In this document: positions 9,104-18,236 of the stretch, piece after piece | Position numbering within the stretch: position 1 is the stretch's first letter | Layout: the number at the start of each line of letters is the position of its first letter | DNA from: CAYMUR01 sp964393615 | Lineage (GTDB): Bacteria > Planctomycetota > Planctomycetia > Pirellulales > Pirellulaceae | Assembly: GCA_964393615.1 (NCBI GenBank) | Contig: CAYMUR010000031.1 | Span: 1 to 47,440, forward strand | Direction: 5' to 3' | Length of the DNA: 47,440 nt | The notes under the pieces: model-generated | Databases searched by the model: none | Told to the model about the DNA's origin: nothing | What the model saw: only the letters and a program-made list of their open reading frames with translations | Made by a program: the position numbers and the translations under genes

Positions 9104-10294
9104 ATGCATCTGTTACGATGGGGCACTTATCTGATAATGATTGGTGTTGCCGATCTGGCATTTTCTGAACTACCGGATTCAGAGCAAGCGGTTGCAACTT
9201 CTGGCAGTGTGGACAACTTTCAGTGGCAGCCTGGTGTGGTGAAGAAATTTAGCATTTTGCCATCATCTCATCGAGGGCAGGACCTTGATTTCCAGGCTCT
9301 GGTAAGTCGCGGGTCGCACGTGCTTCCCAATGATCACGGTCAGGTTTGGCGTGAATACGACATTCGCGGTTACACGTCACGTATTGTCACGGAGAAACCG
9401 CAACAGGCGATCGTTGATTGGATACTACGTGAAACCGGTACGGAACTCTGGTTTTCCGAACCACTCGGTATCCTGAGTGCCAGTGAAGAAATTTTACGGG
9501 TTTACCATATACCACAGATTCAGGAGACGGTCGCGTCTGTTCTCAGGCGGTTTTTGGCGACTGAGACAGCAATGCATTCGTTCGGTATGCGATTGATTAC
9601 AATAGGAAGTCCGAATTGGCGCGCCAAAGCGTTGCCTACTATGATACCTGTTACTGTACAGACTCCGGGCTTGGAAGCATGGTTGTTGTCGAAAGAAGAA
9701 GCCGCCATTCTACTGAACGACTTGCGTCAACGTAATGACTACCGTGAACACGGTAGCCCCAATTTACGAATCGACAACGGACAGCAGGAAACGATCGAGC
9801 AATATAGTCCGCAGCAATACGTACGTTCGGTAATCTATCGCCAGCACGTTTGGCCTGGTTATGCGCTTGATATCGGTCAGATTCAGCAAGGTTTTTCATT
9901 GCAGCTGACTCCTTTGATGTCACCCGACGGACAGATGGTGGATGCGGTGATCAGAGCGCAGGTGGAGCAAATTGAAAAAATGGAAGAAGTCGTGGTAGAA
10001 GTTCCGACGACGGCTACGCTAAGGCAACCGGTAAAGATTCAAATCCCACGTCTGAGTGGTTGGCAATTGCACGAACGTTTTCGTTGGCCAGCGGACCGCG
10101 TGCTTGTTATCAGTCGTGGGATGGTAGCCACACCGGCTACGGGGCAGGCAAAGCCATTTTTCAGGAAAAACCCTCTGACGGCAGGTCGTTTACGCGGTGA
10201 TGCGCTATTGTTTTTGGACTGTAAGGGACCTGTCCAAACCAAGATTGCTAGCGGCAAACGGCGGGTTCGTTCTGGTGTTCCGTCGCGCTTTTAG
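9104..10294 (+). CDS. Exported protein with secretin-like C-terminal sequence
   Basis: Start is the ATG at 9104, six bases after AAGGAG; the open frame reaches back to 9041, but that extension lacks a ribosome site and would hide the signal peptide (about 1-21). Of the 396 residues, the segment around 245-315 resembles the type II/III secretin beta domain: a 'NLRIDNGQQETI' stretch like the secretin 'dGqt' motif, then GYALDIGQIQQGFSLQLTP followed by MSPDGQMVDAVIRAQV, like the secretin 'G..l.v.P.i..dg.v.l.i' pattern. An N-terminal segment (about 95-150) could be an N-domain-like fold. It is much too short, and lacks the final secretin repeats, for a complete outer-membrane pore. Role unknown; the relationship is inference from pattern only. 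Confidence 0.75.
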   Translation: MHLLRWGTYLIMIGVADLAFSELPDSEQAVATSGSVDNFQWQPGVVKKFSILPSSHRGQDLDFQALVSRGSHVLPNDHGQVWREYDIRGYTSRIVTEKPQQAIVDWILRETGTELWFSEPLGILSASEEILRVYHIPQIQETVASVLRRFLATETAMHSFGMRLITIGSPNWRAKALPTMIPVTVQTPGLEAWLLSKEEAAILLNDLRQRNDYREHGSPNLRIDNGQQETIEQYSPQQYVRSVIYRQHVWPGYALDIGQIQQGFSLQLTPLMSPDGQMVDAVIRAQVEQIEKMEEVVVEVPTTATLRQPVKIQIPRLSGWQLHERFRWPADRVLVISRGMVATPATGQAKPFFRKNPLTAGRLRGDALLFLDCKGPVQTKIASGKRRVRSGVPSRF

Positions 10295-10337
10295 GAACAG
10301 GGTGGAAACCTGGTTCAGCTTTTTGTTTTGGCTGCTG

Positions 10338-10373
10338 TTTTTCGTCGTCAAGGGTTGACTTGACGACGAAAAA
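10338..10373. other. Perfect 14-bp stem-loop downstream of the 9.1-kb gene
   Basis: Arms 10338-10351 and 10360-10373 are exact reverse complements around an 8-base loop (GGGTTGAC). The arms begin with T5 and end with A5, the opposite of a classical intrinsic terminator, and no T run follows on the plus strand. It sits between two plus-strand genes, 44 bp after one stop and 53 bp before the next start, so a role in termination or mRNA end protection is plausible. Confidence 0.6.
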
Positions 10374-10426
10374 CCAAGTTTTGGTGTACTGGAGTTTTGT
10401 ACCGTCAATAAACATGGGTCGAATCC

Positions 10427-11752
10427 ATGGTGAAATCTACTGACCGCCGTGTTGTGATCACTGGTGTGGGCCCCATCAGTCCATTGGGGCTGGCTGGCGA
10501 GCAGATCTATGACTCACTAGTTGCTGGTCGCAGCGGTGTGACCTCTCTGACAGATATTCAATCTTCGTCGTTTCCTTTTTGTTTTGGCGGGCAAGTGACA
10601 GACTTTAGTGGAAACATCGACGATTTTGGCCCCTTAGAACGAGAACAGAAAAAAGGAATCCGCAAAGGCCTGAAATTGATGTGTCGGGAGATTCAGATGG
10701 CCGTGGCGTCAGCCGCACGGGCGCTGACGGATGCCGAACTGAAACCTGGAGATCTGGACGTCGAACGAAGTGGTGTTGTTTTTGGATCGGATTACATGGT
10801 TACGGTGCCGAGCGACTTGGTTGATGGTTTTCGTCGTTGTGCGAGTGCCGATCAACAATTTAACTATGATGCCTGGGGTGGTGAAGGCATGTCGCAAGTT
10901 ACACCTCTTTGGCTACTCAAATACCTTCCGAATATGCCGGCTAGTCATATTGCTATTTATAACGATTTACGTGGTCCCAGTAATTCGATTACGATGCGTG
11001 AAGCATCGTCGAATTTGTCACTGGCAGAAGCCTTTTGTACGATCGAGCGGGGAAGTGCCGACGTGATGCTGGCAGGCGCCACCGGGACAAGATTGCACGC
11101 TTTACGTCGGATTCATGCCTCGACTCAGGAACAGCTTGGTAACAACGGGTTGGACCCAGCGTGTGTCAGTCGGCCATTCGATTTGCACCGTACAGGATTG
11201 GTTTTAGGGGAAGGTGCGGGAGCAGTCGTTCTGGAAGAAAGAGGTCGTGCCGAGTCTCGAAATGCAAAAATCTATGGTGAGATAGTCGGATACGGCTCAT
11301 CGTTTGTCGCTGAAAGTCAAGGTTCGGGGGGTTGTTCTCAAGCGGTAATTCAGGCTATCAAGATGGCTTTAGATATGGCTGGTATGGATCCTGTTGAAAT
11401 TGGGCATGTTCATGCGCACGGTTTGAGCACTCAGCAGGCCGACCTGGAAGAAGCCCAGGCGATTCATGCTGTGTTTTCCGAATGCTCACCTGCATTACCT
11501 GTCGTCGCGGCCAAAAGTCATTTTGGCAATCTTGGTGCGGGCAGTGGGGTGGTAGAGATCATTGCCAGTTTGATGGCCTTCCAGCAGGGACGGCTTTTTC
11601 CGGTACTTAACTACGAGACGCCAGATCCTACCTGCCCTGTAGCCGTCGTCACCAGCGAAGATACGAGTGACCCAGGAAAGAGTATGCTTAATATTAATTT
11701 TACACCGCAGGGCCAGGCAAGTGTACTTTTGATCAAGGCACCAGTGATGTGA
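10427..11752 (+). CDS. Beta-ketoacyl synthase-fold protein lacking catalytic Cys
   Basis: The 441 residues follow the FabF/KAS-II thiolase fold from RVVITGVGPISPLG (8-21) to the last strand. At the nucleophile the family has 'RGPSxSIxTAC'; here the aligned stretch is RGPSNSITMRE, which places Glu at position 192 instead of Cys. The first catalytic His is kept (AHGLST, H331) and the Lys is kept (K363), but the 'TGH' His is replaced by Asn (FGN, N368). Cys and one His are thus both missing, so normal condensation is not expected. Chain-length-factor subunits of type II polyketide synthases also lack the Cys. No partner ketosynthase, acyl carrier protein or acyltransferase is next to it. The frame is intact, so it is probably a functional non-condensing homolog and not a pseudogene. 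Confidence 0.88.
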   Translation: MVKSTDRRVVITGVGPISPLGLAGEQIYDSLVAGRSGVTSLTDIQSSSFPFCFGGQVTDFSGNIDDFGPLEREQKKGIRKGLKLMCREIQMAVASAARALTDAELKPGDLDVERSGVVFGSDYMVTVPSDLVDGFRRCASADQQFNYDAWGGEGMSQVTPLWLLKYLPNMPASHIAIYNDLRGPSNSITMREASSNLSLAEAFCTIERGSADVMLAGATGTRLHALRRIHASTQEQLGNNGLDPACVSRPFDLHRTGLVLGEGAGAVVLEERGRAESRNAKIYGEIVGYGSSFVAESQGSGGCSQAVIQAIKMALDMAGMDPVEIGHVHAHGLSTQQADLEEAQAIHAVFSECSPALPVVAAKSHFGNLGAGSGVVEIIASLMAFQQGRLFPVLNYETPDPTCPVAVVTSEDTSDPGKSMLNINFTPQGQASVLLIKAPVM

Positions 11753-11876
11753 GCAAAAGGACGCTAGAGTTTGGTTGGTATTCAGTGTTCGAAATACACT
11801 GTTTGTAGCTGCTTCAGAACAAGTTGTCTTATCGGATAGGTTGGAGAGCACTCCAAAAATGTGAGGCTCTCTGGCG

Positions 11877-12329
11877 TCAGAGATATTGCTGATAAGCCAA
11901 GACGGCTAGTTCGTCACAACGTTCGTTCTCTGGATGTCCGCTATGTCCAGCAACACGATGGTAATCAATCTTGTGGTTGAGAGTTAATTTGTCCAAAGTT
12001 TGCCACAATTCCACGTTCTTAATCGGTTTTCCATCTCGCTTCCATGCTTTTTGCTTCCATTTTGGCATCCATTCGCTGATTCCTTTACCGACATAGACAC
12101 TGTCGGTGTAAAGTTTGACGTGGCACGGTTTTTTTAAGGCTTGCAGGCCCCGAATGACAGCTGTCAATTCCATGCGATTGTTAGTAGTTTCTCTTTCGGC
12201 ACCAGACTGCTCTATTTCTTTACCACTTTTGCTGTGCCGCAGTATAAATCCCCATCCACCAGGGCCAGGGTTTCCACTACATGCTCCATCAGTGTAAAGG
12301 TGGACGGTGGGACGACTTGTTTCGGGCAT
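11877..12329 (-). CDS. rnhA: Ribonuclease HI
   Basis: Endonuclease that cuts the RNA strand of RNA-DNA hybrids, removing primers and R-loops. The 150 residues match the bacterial type 1 length. The catalytic tetrad is visible: D14 in YTDGACSGNPGPGG, E54 in NNRMEL, D76 in YTDSVYV and D139 in NERCDELA; the flexible-loop His of the AGHSGHPEN motif is also present. The W-rich basic handle (about 87-105, MPKWKQKAWKRDG) is kept, as in the E. coli enzyme. It is monocistronic as far as I can see, with the sensor kinase gene ending 150 bp upstream on the same strand. Confidence 0.97.
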   Translation of the reverse strand: MPETSRPTVHLYTDGACSGNPGPGGWGFILRHSKSGKEIEQSGAERETTNNRMELTAVIRGLQALKKPCHVKLYTDSVYVGKGISEWMPKWKQKAWKRDGKPIKNVELWQTLDKLTLNHKIDYHRVAGHSGHPENERCDELAVLAYQQYL

Positions 12330-12480
12330 GTGTTCCTTAGGACGCTTGTCGCATGGTTATTTATCGGTAAACCACGAACAGACTTGGTTAGACGATTGAT
12401 CTTCAATGGTGGAAAATTTTGCCGAGCACTTTTCGATGGAGAAGTCCCATTCTTCACAATGATTGTTTTTGGGAGAGTTA

Positions 12481-14406
12481 CTAGTTCTGGCTGATTTCAA
12501 TGTTTGTGTCATCCGGCATCACTTGGGGAGACGCCAAATTCGTAGAGGGGCGTTTCAGATCAAGTCGGTAAGGTTTAGTGATTTCGTCTAATTTAGTCGC
12601 CAGTGACGAATCACGGCGAGGGCGGTCGACACCACGCCAGGGCAAACGGGTCGTGAACGAACTGCCCTTTCCCAGGTCACTTTTGAAGGACACATCACCG
12701 CCAAGTAGTTTACTAAGTTCTTTGACGATCGACAGGCCCAGGCCTGTTCCTGTATAGGAGCGTGTCAGATTGTCAGTACCTGTCGAAGTACCTTGACGAA
12801 ATTTTTCGAAAATGACTGAACGATCTTCTTCCGAGATACCCACACCCGTATCCGTGACACAAAATTCCAGTTTGCCGTCAGTCGTTCGAAATGCTTTGAC
12901 TGTAATTAATCCACCTTCAGGAGTAAACTTGATTGCATTGGATAGTAAATTGGTCAGAATTTGCTGCACTTTACTCTGGTCTTGATACAAAGGCGGAAGA
13001 TCCGCTTGGACTTCCGTTTCCAGGTCAATGTTTTTCTCTTCGGTGAGAGAACGGACCAGGTCACATTGAGCTTTGACGACCGCGTCAATACGAAATTCAG
13101 AAAGACGAACTTCCATTTTGCCGCTTTCTACTTTGGCAAGATCTAGAATGTCATTGATCATGTCTAATAACAAGCGTCCTGACTGTTGGATGTTTGCTAC
13201 ATAGCGTTGTTGCTTGTCGTTTAACGCGTCGATTCCTTTCAGAACGTCGGAAAATCCCAGGATGCTGTTAAGTGGTGTGCGTAATTCGTGGCTCATGTTG
13301 GCAAGGAAATCACCTTTGAGGCGGTTCATTTCATATAGCTTCAAATTGGCCTGAGCCAATTCGTCTACCTTGTTGTCCAAATTTTCATTGAGATGTTTCT
13401 GTTCGTTTTGCGCGTCCACGAGGCTTCGCATCATCCGGTTAAATGCGGATGCCAGTTCTTCGAATTCATCATTGGTATGGATTTCTGCCCGCAGGTCGAT
13501 ATTGCCGCGAGAAATTTCGTCACTGACGTCACGCAAGTGTTTGAGTGGTTTGACGACTACGTACCGTACAATCAAATACATTGCGACCATCGCCACGAAC
13601 ACCGTAACAATTGCCGTGGCCAATAGCAGTGCTCGATTGGTGTTGATGGCAACTTGTGTTTTGTGAGCGGGTATAATTGCATGAATGACACGAAATGCGG
13701 GAAGCTGTCGAAGAACTGGATCGTCTAGATCGAGTGAATGGGGCGAGTGGTCCGACTTAGAGTGGCAGTCCAGACAGCTTTCCCGAAAGTACACAGGCTG
13801 ATAGTAGTGGTATTCACCCTTTTCTCGTCTTTCCGCGTTGACGGGTTCGATTTCGTCGGTGGCTGCCAGCAAGCTTTGAGGCGGAGTCTCGCTAGATTGT
13901 GTTTTCTCCTGCGTGGTTTCTCGCTGGGCTCGATCCGAGAGTTGTTTTCGGTATTGGTTTTTTAGATCGACCAGGAGTTGTTTTTCTTCTTCGCCGCTTG
14001 GACCGCGTACGTCTTTCACAAAGGCGTCTTCACGTACTTCGTCTTCAATCGGTGCCGGTGGATCGAGACTCAATACATTCCATTGATAAGGTTGTGTTTG
14101 CATGTCCCGGATCATGCCAAACATCATCTGCTGGAACTCACCTGGTCGCTCTCCCCGTTTGCTTCCTTCGAACGACTCTTCGAGCTCCTTGGGGGGATAT
14201 GCGACGTAGTGGTATTTGAGAAGAGCCAGATCAACAAAGTCCCTGCCTGCCTGCTTGTTTTGACGTTCAACGAATTTTTCCATTCGTTGTCCGGACCACC
14301 AGAAGCTACCGGTGATTAATAAAAACAGACATCCTCCGAACAGCAGACGGCATTTGCGTTCGAGATTGGTTTCGCCGAGAACTCGCTTGAATGAGCTATA
14401 CGACAT
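12481..14406 (-). CDS. Sensor histidine kinase with CxxCH heme motif
   Basis: Membrane sensor kinase, 641 residues. Order: TM1 (about 20-38); periplasmic sensor region (about 40-255) resembling DUF3365/Tll0287-type heme sensors and holding CLDCH (211-215), a c-type heme attachment site; TM2 (about 259-283); HAMP (about 284-335); coiled coil (about 336-365); HisKA with MSHELRTPLN (phospho-acceptor H373); HATPase with N, G1 (DTGVGI) and G2 (GTGLGLSI) boxes; and a basic C-terminal tail without a receiver domain. The covalently bound heme would let it sense redox state, or a gas such as NO or O2; which one is inference. No response regulator lies beside it, so it is an orphan kinase. The gene starts at the ATG at 14406. 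Confidence 0.93.
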   Translation of the reverse strand: MSYSSFKRVLGETNLERKCRLLFGGCLFLLITGSFWWSGQRMEKFVERQNKQAGRDFVDLALLKYHYVAYPPKELEESFEGSKRGERPGEFQQMMFGMIRDMQTQPYQWNVLSLDPPAPIEDEVREDAFVKDVRGPSGEEEKQLLVDLKNQYRKQLSDRAQRETTQEKTQSSETPPQSLLAATDEIEPVNAERREKGEYHYYQPVYFRESCLDCHSKSDHSPHSLDLDDPVLRQLPAFRVIHAIIPAHKTQVAINTNRALLLATAIVTVFVAMVAMYLIVRYVVVKPLKHLRDVSDEISRGNIDLRAEIHTNDEFEELASAFNRMMRSLVDAQNEQKHLNENLDNKVDELAQANLKLYEMNRLKGDFLANMSHELRTPLNSILGFSDVLKGIDALNDKQQRYVANIQQSGRLLLDMINDILDLAKVESGKMEVRLSEFRIDAVVKAQCDLVRSLTEEKNIDLETEVQADLPPLYQDQSKVQQILTNLLSNAIKFTPEGGLITVKAFRTTDGKLEFCVTDTGVGISEEDRSVIFEKFRQGTSTGTDNLTRSYTGTGLGLSIVKELSKLLGGDVSFKSDLGKGSSFTTRLPWRGVDRPRRDSSLATKLDEITKPYRLDLKRPSTNLASPQVMPDDTNIEISQN

Positions 14407-15422
14407 ACTTAACGGTCAGGCTGATGTTCTGGGGGAGCTTGCTAGTCTCTGTTATTCTACGGTGAACACTGGTCCTGAACTAGAGCGATTGCTGGTAAAG
14501 CGTTTATAGATTTTCGTGTCAATTCGATTTCCCCGGGGCTGACCAGATAGGTGCATCGGAGTTGTAAATTAATACTAGTGACTGTTTTTTCATTGCAAAT
14601 TCGCTGAAATGCTGCCGCCTGGATTTTGTTTCCTAATGGGGAAGGTTTTATGGCATATTTTGGAAGGAATCATTTCCGTTTACGAGAGAGGTGATGTTTT
14701 GCGATCAATGTATGGCAATGTACCCAAGGAGCCACGCCTGGATAGAGGGTTGTCGTTTTACGTTGCTGTCAGGTGTTGCGGAAAATCAACGGTAACCGTT
14801 GAAATCTGTTGACCACCTGTTCCTCGCTTGGTTCTTGATTGATTTCGAGGATTTGAAAACGGTTTCCAATGACTTATGTCTTTTAGGTTGAGGCGCATAT
14901 TCCAGATGAAATATCTGAGTGGTCGTTGGAAATGACCCACCGCATTTGTTAGAAAAACCACCTCATTGTCACTCCGCTTTAAAGGGGCTATCTCCGATCG
15001 AAAATAATTTTTTTTATGGGCAAACTGGCCGATTGTTGAAAACCGAAGTTTTTTAAATTGCCGTAAAAGGCAAGTAACTTGGGCCCGGCTTTACAGTTGA
15101 TGGGCAGGCTAGCATGGTGGGTTCTTGGAGACGAAACGGAACGAATTCAAGTGGAAATCTTGATATTCAGGGGGTATCTCCGCAGTGATGTCTTTCCGTA
15201 CGTCCTTGCCTGATGCAAGAAAAGTACGACAGGACTTTAGTGCGGTTGGTTGTTTGCGTGACTATGACTGCTAGCGTCGGGTAAGGGGCAGGGTTGGTGG
15301 GACCTCAGCAGTCGAACTAGCTGGGATCTCGATCCTTTGCTAAAGTCTTGCCTTCGTCTATGGTGAATCAGCCGGTCTCGCTTACGATCATAATTTTTTT
15401 CCTTGTGCTTTAGCCACCTCCT
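14407..15422. other. 1-kb gene-free region
   Basis: No frame here has a ribosome site and protein-like composition. It holds the palindrome at 14787-14801, an AT-rich stretch (14996-15060) and a small TTGCC/GGCAA hairpin at 15058-15073. It separates a minus-strand from a plus-strand gene, so promoters for both should lie here. I cannot identify an RNA gene. Confidence 0.45.
14787..14801. promoter_or_regulatory. Palindrome CAACGGTAACCGTTG, operator-like
   Basis: Seven-base arms mirror exactly around a central A, a size and symmetry typical of a dimeric repressor site. The core GGTAACCGTT recurs at 19951-19960, about 110 bp upstream of the DUF1559 gene, and both copies are followed within 20 bp by TTGACCAC. 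No regulator is identified. Confidence 0.35.
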
Positions 15423-16154
15423 ATGATGGAATTCTATTGGAAACGCGTGTTTATCATTTGTTGTCTTTGTTTGGCAATCGGATCTTTGGGTGGTTGTGCG
15501 GGTGGCAAGAAAGTCATTCAGGAGTCGTTCCTGATGGCATGGGTCCCCGACCGATCGGATGATCCAGCGGATTTGGCTCGTTATGGACCTCTACCCACTA
15601 CCGAGGTGGCCCAGTTGCGCGAACTTACAGAACAGGCTGGAAGTCGTGCACCGGAAATCCAAAGGCGTTTAGCCAGCGATCTTGCTCAACGTCTCGCGAC
15701 AGAAGAAGATCCGCTGGTGCGCATCGAGGTGATTCGTGCACTCGGAGCGTTACAGGGGCCTGAGGCTGTAGAGGCATTGCGTCGGGCTGCCAACGATGGT
15801 GATCCAGATGTGTGCATGGCAGCGTGCGCTGCATTAGGAGATCTTGGTGGAGTGGATGCTTCGGAAATACTTGCCGCAATTATCCGGAGTGATACGGACT
15901 TTGACGTACGCTTGGCCGCGACCCGTGCATTACAAGGATCGCGCGAAAAAGTTGCCCTAGAAGCCTTGGCGGTTGCTCTCGATGATTCGGATCCCGCGCT
16001 CCAGTACCGCGCGATTGAATCGCTTCGCGAGGCAAGTTCTGTTGACTATGGATCCGATGTCGGTGCATGGCGACAATTTGCCCAAGGTGGTACGCCACCG
16101 ACAACGGGATCGGAGTCTGTGGCCGGTGGTAGGAAGCGGCGCTGGTTTAGGTAG
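15423..16154 (+). CDS. HEAT-repeat lipoprotein
   Basis: Predicted envelope lipoprotein of 243 residues: a signal peptide with lipobox LGGC places the modified Cys at C25. After a linker, residues about 95-205 form HEAT/PBS-lyase-type helical repeats with the recurrent pattern 'DPDVR.AA..ALG.L', for example DPLVRIEVIRALGAL, DPDVCMAACAALGDL and DFDVRLAATRALQ. Such repeats usually mediate protein binding. The C-terminus is short, polar and basic. The start is the first of two ATGs (15423 and 15426), with no strong Shine-Dalgarno. No enzymatic role is suggested. The neighbour downstream is a separate secreted protein 290 bp away. Confidence 0.85.
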   Translation: MMEFYWKRVFIICCLCLAIGSLGGCAGGKKVIQESFLMAWVPDRSDDPADLARYGPLPTTEVAQLRELTEQAGSRAPEIQRRLASDLAQRLATEEDPLVRIEVIRALGALQGPEAVEALRRAANDGDPDVCMAACAALGDLGGVDASEILAAIIRSDTDFDVRLAATRALQGSREKVALEALAVALDDSDPALQYRAIESLREASSVDYGSDVGAWRQFAQGGTPPTTGSESVAGGRKRRWFR

Positions 16155-16441
16155 ACCGGGGAGTCTATAGTAATCTTTCGGTTGCCAACGCCCGTTTTAG
16201 TCGTTGAATCAGTCTGTTCGATACAGTAGTGCCCCTACCTGGCCGGTCACGCCGTCATCATTCGAATTTCAGCGGGTCGACTATTCGTCACGGGCTCTTC
16301 TGCCCGATATGACTGCTGTCACTTCACGAAGGCATGGTGAACGGTCGTGCTGATTTTGCCGATTGCCGCGCTGGAATTGTTTTTCGGCTGCCTGTTTCGA
16401 AGTTTAGAGTCCAAAACTACTTGTTTTCATTGAAATTTGTC

Positions 16442-18052
16442 ATGGTTCGCGCATACGTTGCCGCATCGGTGTTATGGGGACTGCTGTTTTTGAGCGGTAT
16501 GTTGCTCTTTTCTTTTACCGGACAATGTCTATCAAGCGACATCCGATCGTTACCTCCTGTGGTGGTTGGTATTTCGTCTGGAGAGGAGCAACCCGTGCAG
16601 CCAGGGCTAGTGGTCCCTGCCACTTTGCTTGACAACGATCAAAATAGGCCGACCGTTTCCCGTACGGCCCATATTGTCGGAACCAATGGTAAGGTATTTG
16701 TCGTTCAGCCCTCATTATTCCGAATTCCTCTGGGAGAGGAATTAGTAGCCAATTCGGTCCGTCGTGTTCTCGAACCAGACGAAAACCAGGTCGTACCGGA
16801 TAGCAAAACGTCCGCAGTAGAGTCCGAAGAGATGGTTGAAAAATTGCCAGCGGTAGGATCAATACCAATCCAAACGGAACAGCCTTTGTCGGATAGAGTT
16901 TCTGAAAAAGAAAGAGTGCAGGAAGATTTCAAAGCGAATGTCAAGAAATCTACGGCAACGACTGAAACAAAACATGGCTTAAACCCACCCAGTCAGGGCC
17001 AAGAGCTGAAACCACTCAAATTCGCTCGGTCGCGGCCGATGAGACAATTGAAGGCCAAAATCCAGCGTACACTCAAGGAATACTATCCGCGTCATTTGAA
17101 CACGCGTGACCATTGTCCATGGGCAATTATGCATTCGTTTATTGCTTTTGGTGTGGACACGCAACTCTATGCGGATCGACCTGGCGGCAAGAGAATGAGT
17201 GCGATTGGATGGCTTTGTTACAACGGATTGTCAGGACGCTCCCGCTTGTTTTCCATCTCGGATGGTCAAATCGATCCTCGTACAGGTCCTGGGGTACAAG
17301 GTCATGAAGGCCAGTTTCTTGCGATGCTTGCGCAGTCGAGGGTGCGAAATGACTATCCGATGCGTATTGACGCGAACCAACTCACGGTTCAGGACTTAAT
17401 TGACTATGAGCAAGCAACCTGCTATCGCGGCACAGAACTTACGTTTAAGTTAATTGCCTTGTCGCATTATATCGACCATGGTACCCAGTGGAAAAATGAT
17501 AAAGGGGAGACCTGGGACGTAGGGGAAATTTTAAAAGAGGAACTAGAGCAGCCTATTCGGGGAGCCGCCTGCGGTGGAACACATCGGCTGATGGGGTTCA
17601 GTTATGCGGTGAGGACGCACGTCCAAAGTGGCAAACAACTGGATGGCCAATGGTTGCGTGCGCAGAAATTTGTTGACCAATACCACAAATATGCTTTGAG
17701 CCAGCAAAATAAAGATGGAAGTTTCAGTTGCAATTGGTTCAAAGGGACCGGAAGATGGTGTGACGAGCAGCGCAAAGTGCAAACGACTGGACACATACTC
17801 GAATGGCTCATTTACTCGTTGCCAGAAAATCGACTGGGGGATCGGCGAATTATCAGGGCTGTCAATTTTATGGCATCGTTGTTGTACGAAAAACGATATG
17901 ACAAGTTGGAAGTAGGTCCTCAGGGTCATGCCTTGCATGCCTTGGTGCTTTACGAACACCGTGTATTCGGCCAACCGTTCGGACAACGTCGAATGCGTTA
18001 TATTGGCTCCAAAGATTCCAAGTCAACGGCGTCCCAGATGACTCAATCTTAG
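16442..18052 (+). CDS. Exported protein of unknown function, helical-barrel-like C-terminal half
   Basis: I do not recognise a named family. The best start is the ATG at 16442, which puts a hydrophobic signal (about 8-28) at the N-terminus; a longer in-frame start at 16334 adds 36 residues without a ribosome site. The 536-residue product has a low-complexity, Gln/Glu/Lys-rich middle (about 60-190). The C-terminal half (about 205-520) is rich in aromatic residues and includes NKDGSFSCNWF, which resembles the 'QW' repeats of squalene-hopene cyclase-like alpha/alpha barrels. Conserved-looking Cys and His residues (TCYRGTE, ACGGTHR) may form a site, but no family catalytic signature is present. 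Barrel fold is inference. Confidence 0.8.
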   Translation: MVRAYVAASVLWGLLFLSGMLLFSFTGQCLSSDIRSLPPVVVGISSGEEQPVQPGLVVPATLLDNDQNRPTVSRTAHIVGTNGKVFVVQPSLFRIPLGEELVANSVRRVLEPDENQVVPDSKTSAVESEEMVEKLPAVGSIPIQTEQPLSDRVSEKERVQEDFKANVKKSTATTETKHGLNPPSQGQELKPLKFARSRPMRQLKAKIQRTLKEYYPRHLNTRDHCPWAIMHSFIAFGVDTQLYADRPGGKRMSAIGWLCYNGLSGRSRLFSISDGQIDPRTGPGVQGHEGQFLAMLAQSRVRNDYPMRIDANQLTVQDLIDYEQATCYRGTELTFKLIALSHYIDHGTQWKNDKGETWDVGEILKEELEQPIRGAACGGTHRLMGFSYAVRTHVQSGKQLDGQWLRAQKFVDQYHKYALSQQNKDGSFSCNWFKGTGRWCDEQRKVQTTGHILEWLIYSLPENRLGDRRIIRAVNFMASLLYEKRYDKLEVGPQGHALHALVLYEHRVFGQPFGQRRMRYIGSKDSKSTASQMTQS

Positions 18053-18236
18053 TTGGCCAGTTGCCGCGAATTAATTGCCATGCAAAAAAACGACCGTACA
18101 CCGAGCGATACATGCATTGCAGAGAAAAAAATCAGCTTCTGAAAAGAATTTGAGGATGGCTGGAGTTGAACTGTTTGCGCATGGAATACGGACTGCGAGT
18201 GAAAGAGGTGACGTTACAGGTTTCATCGACAGTCAC

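Noticed and set aside
10338..10373. Classical intrinsic terminator
   Set aside because: The stem carries T on the left and A on the right, opposite to the required orientation, and no T run follows.
15058..15073. Hairpin as a terminator
   Set aside because: Five base pairs only, and no U run on either strand.
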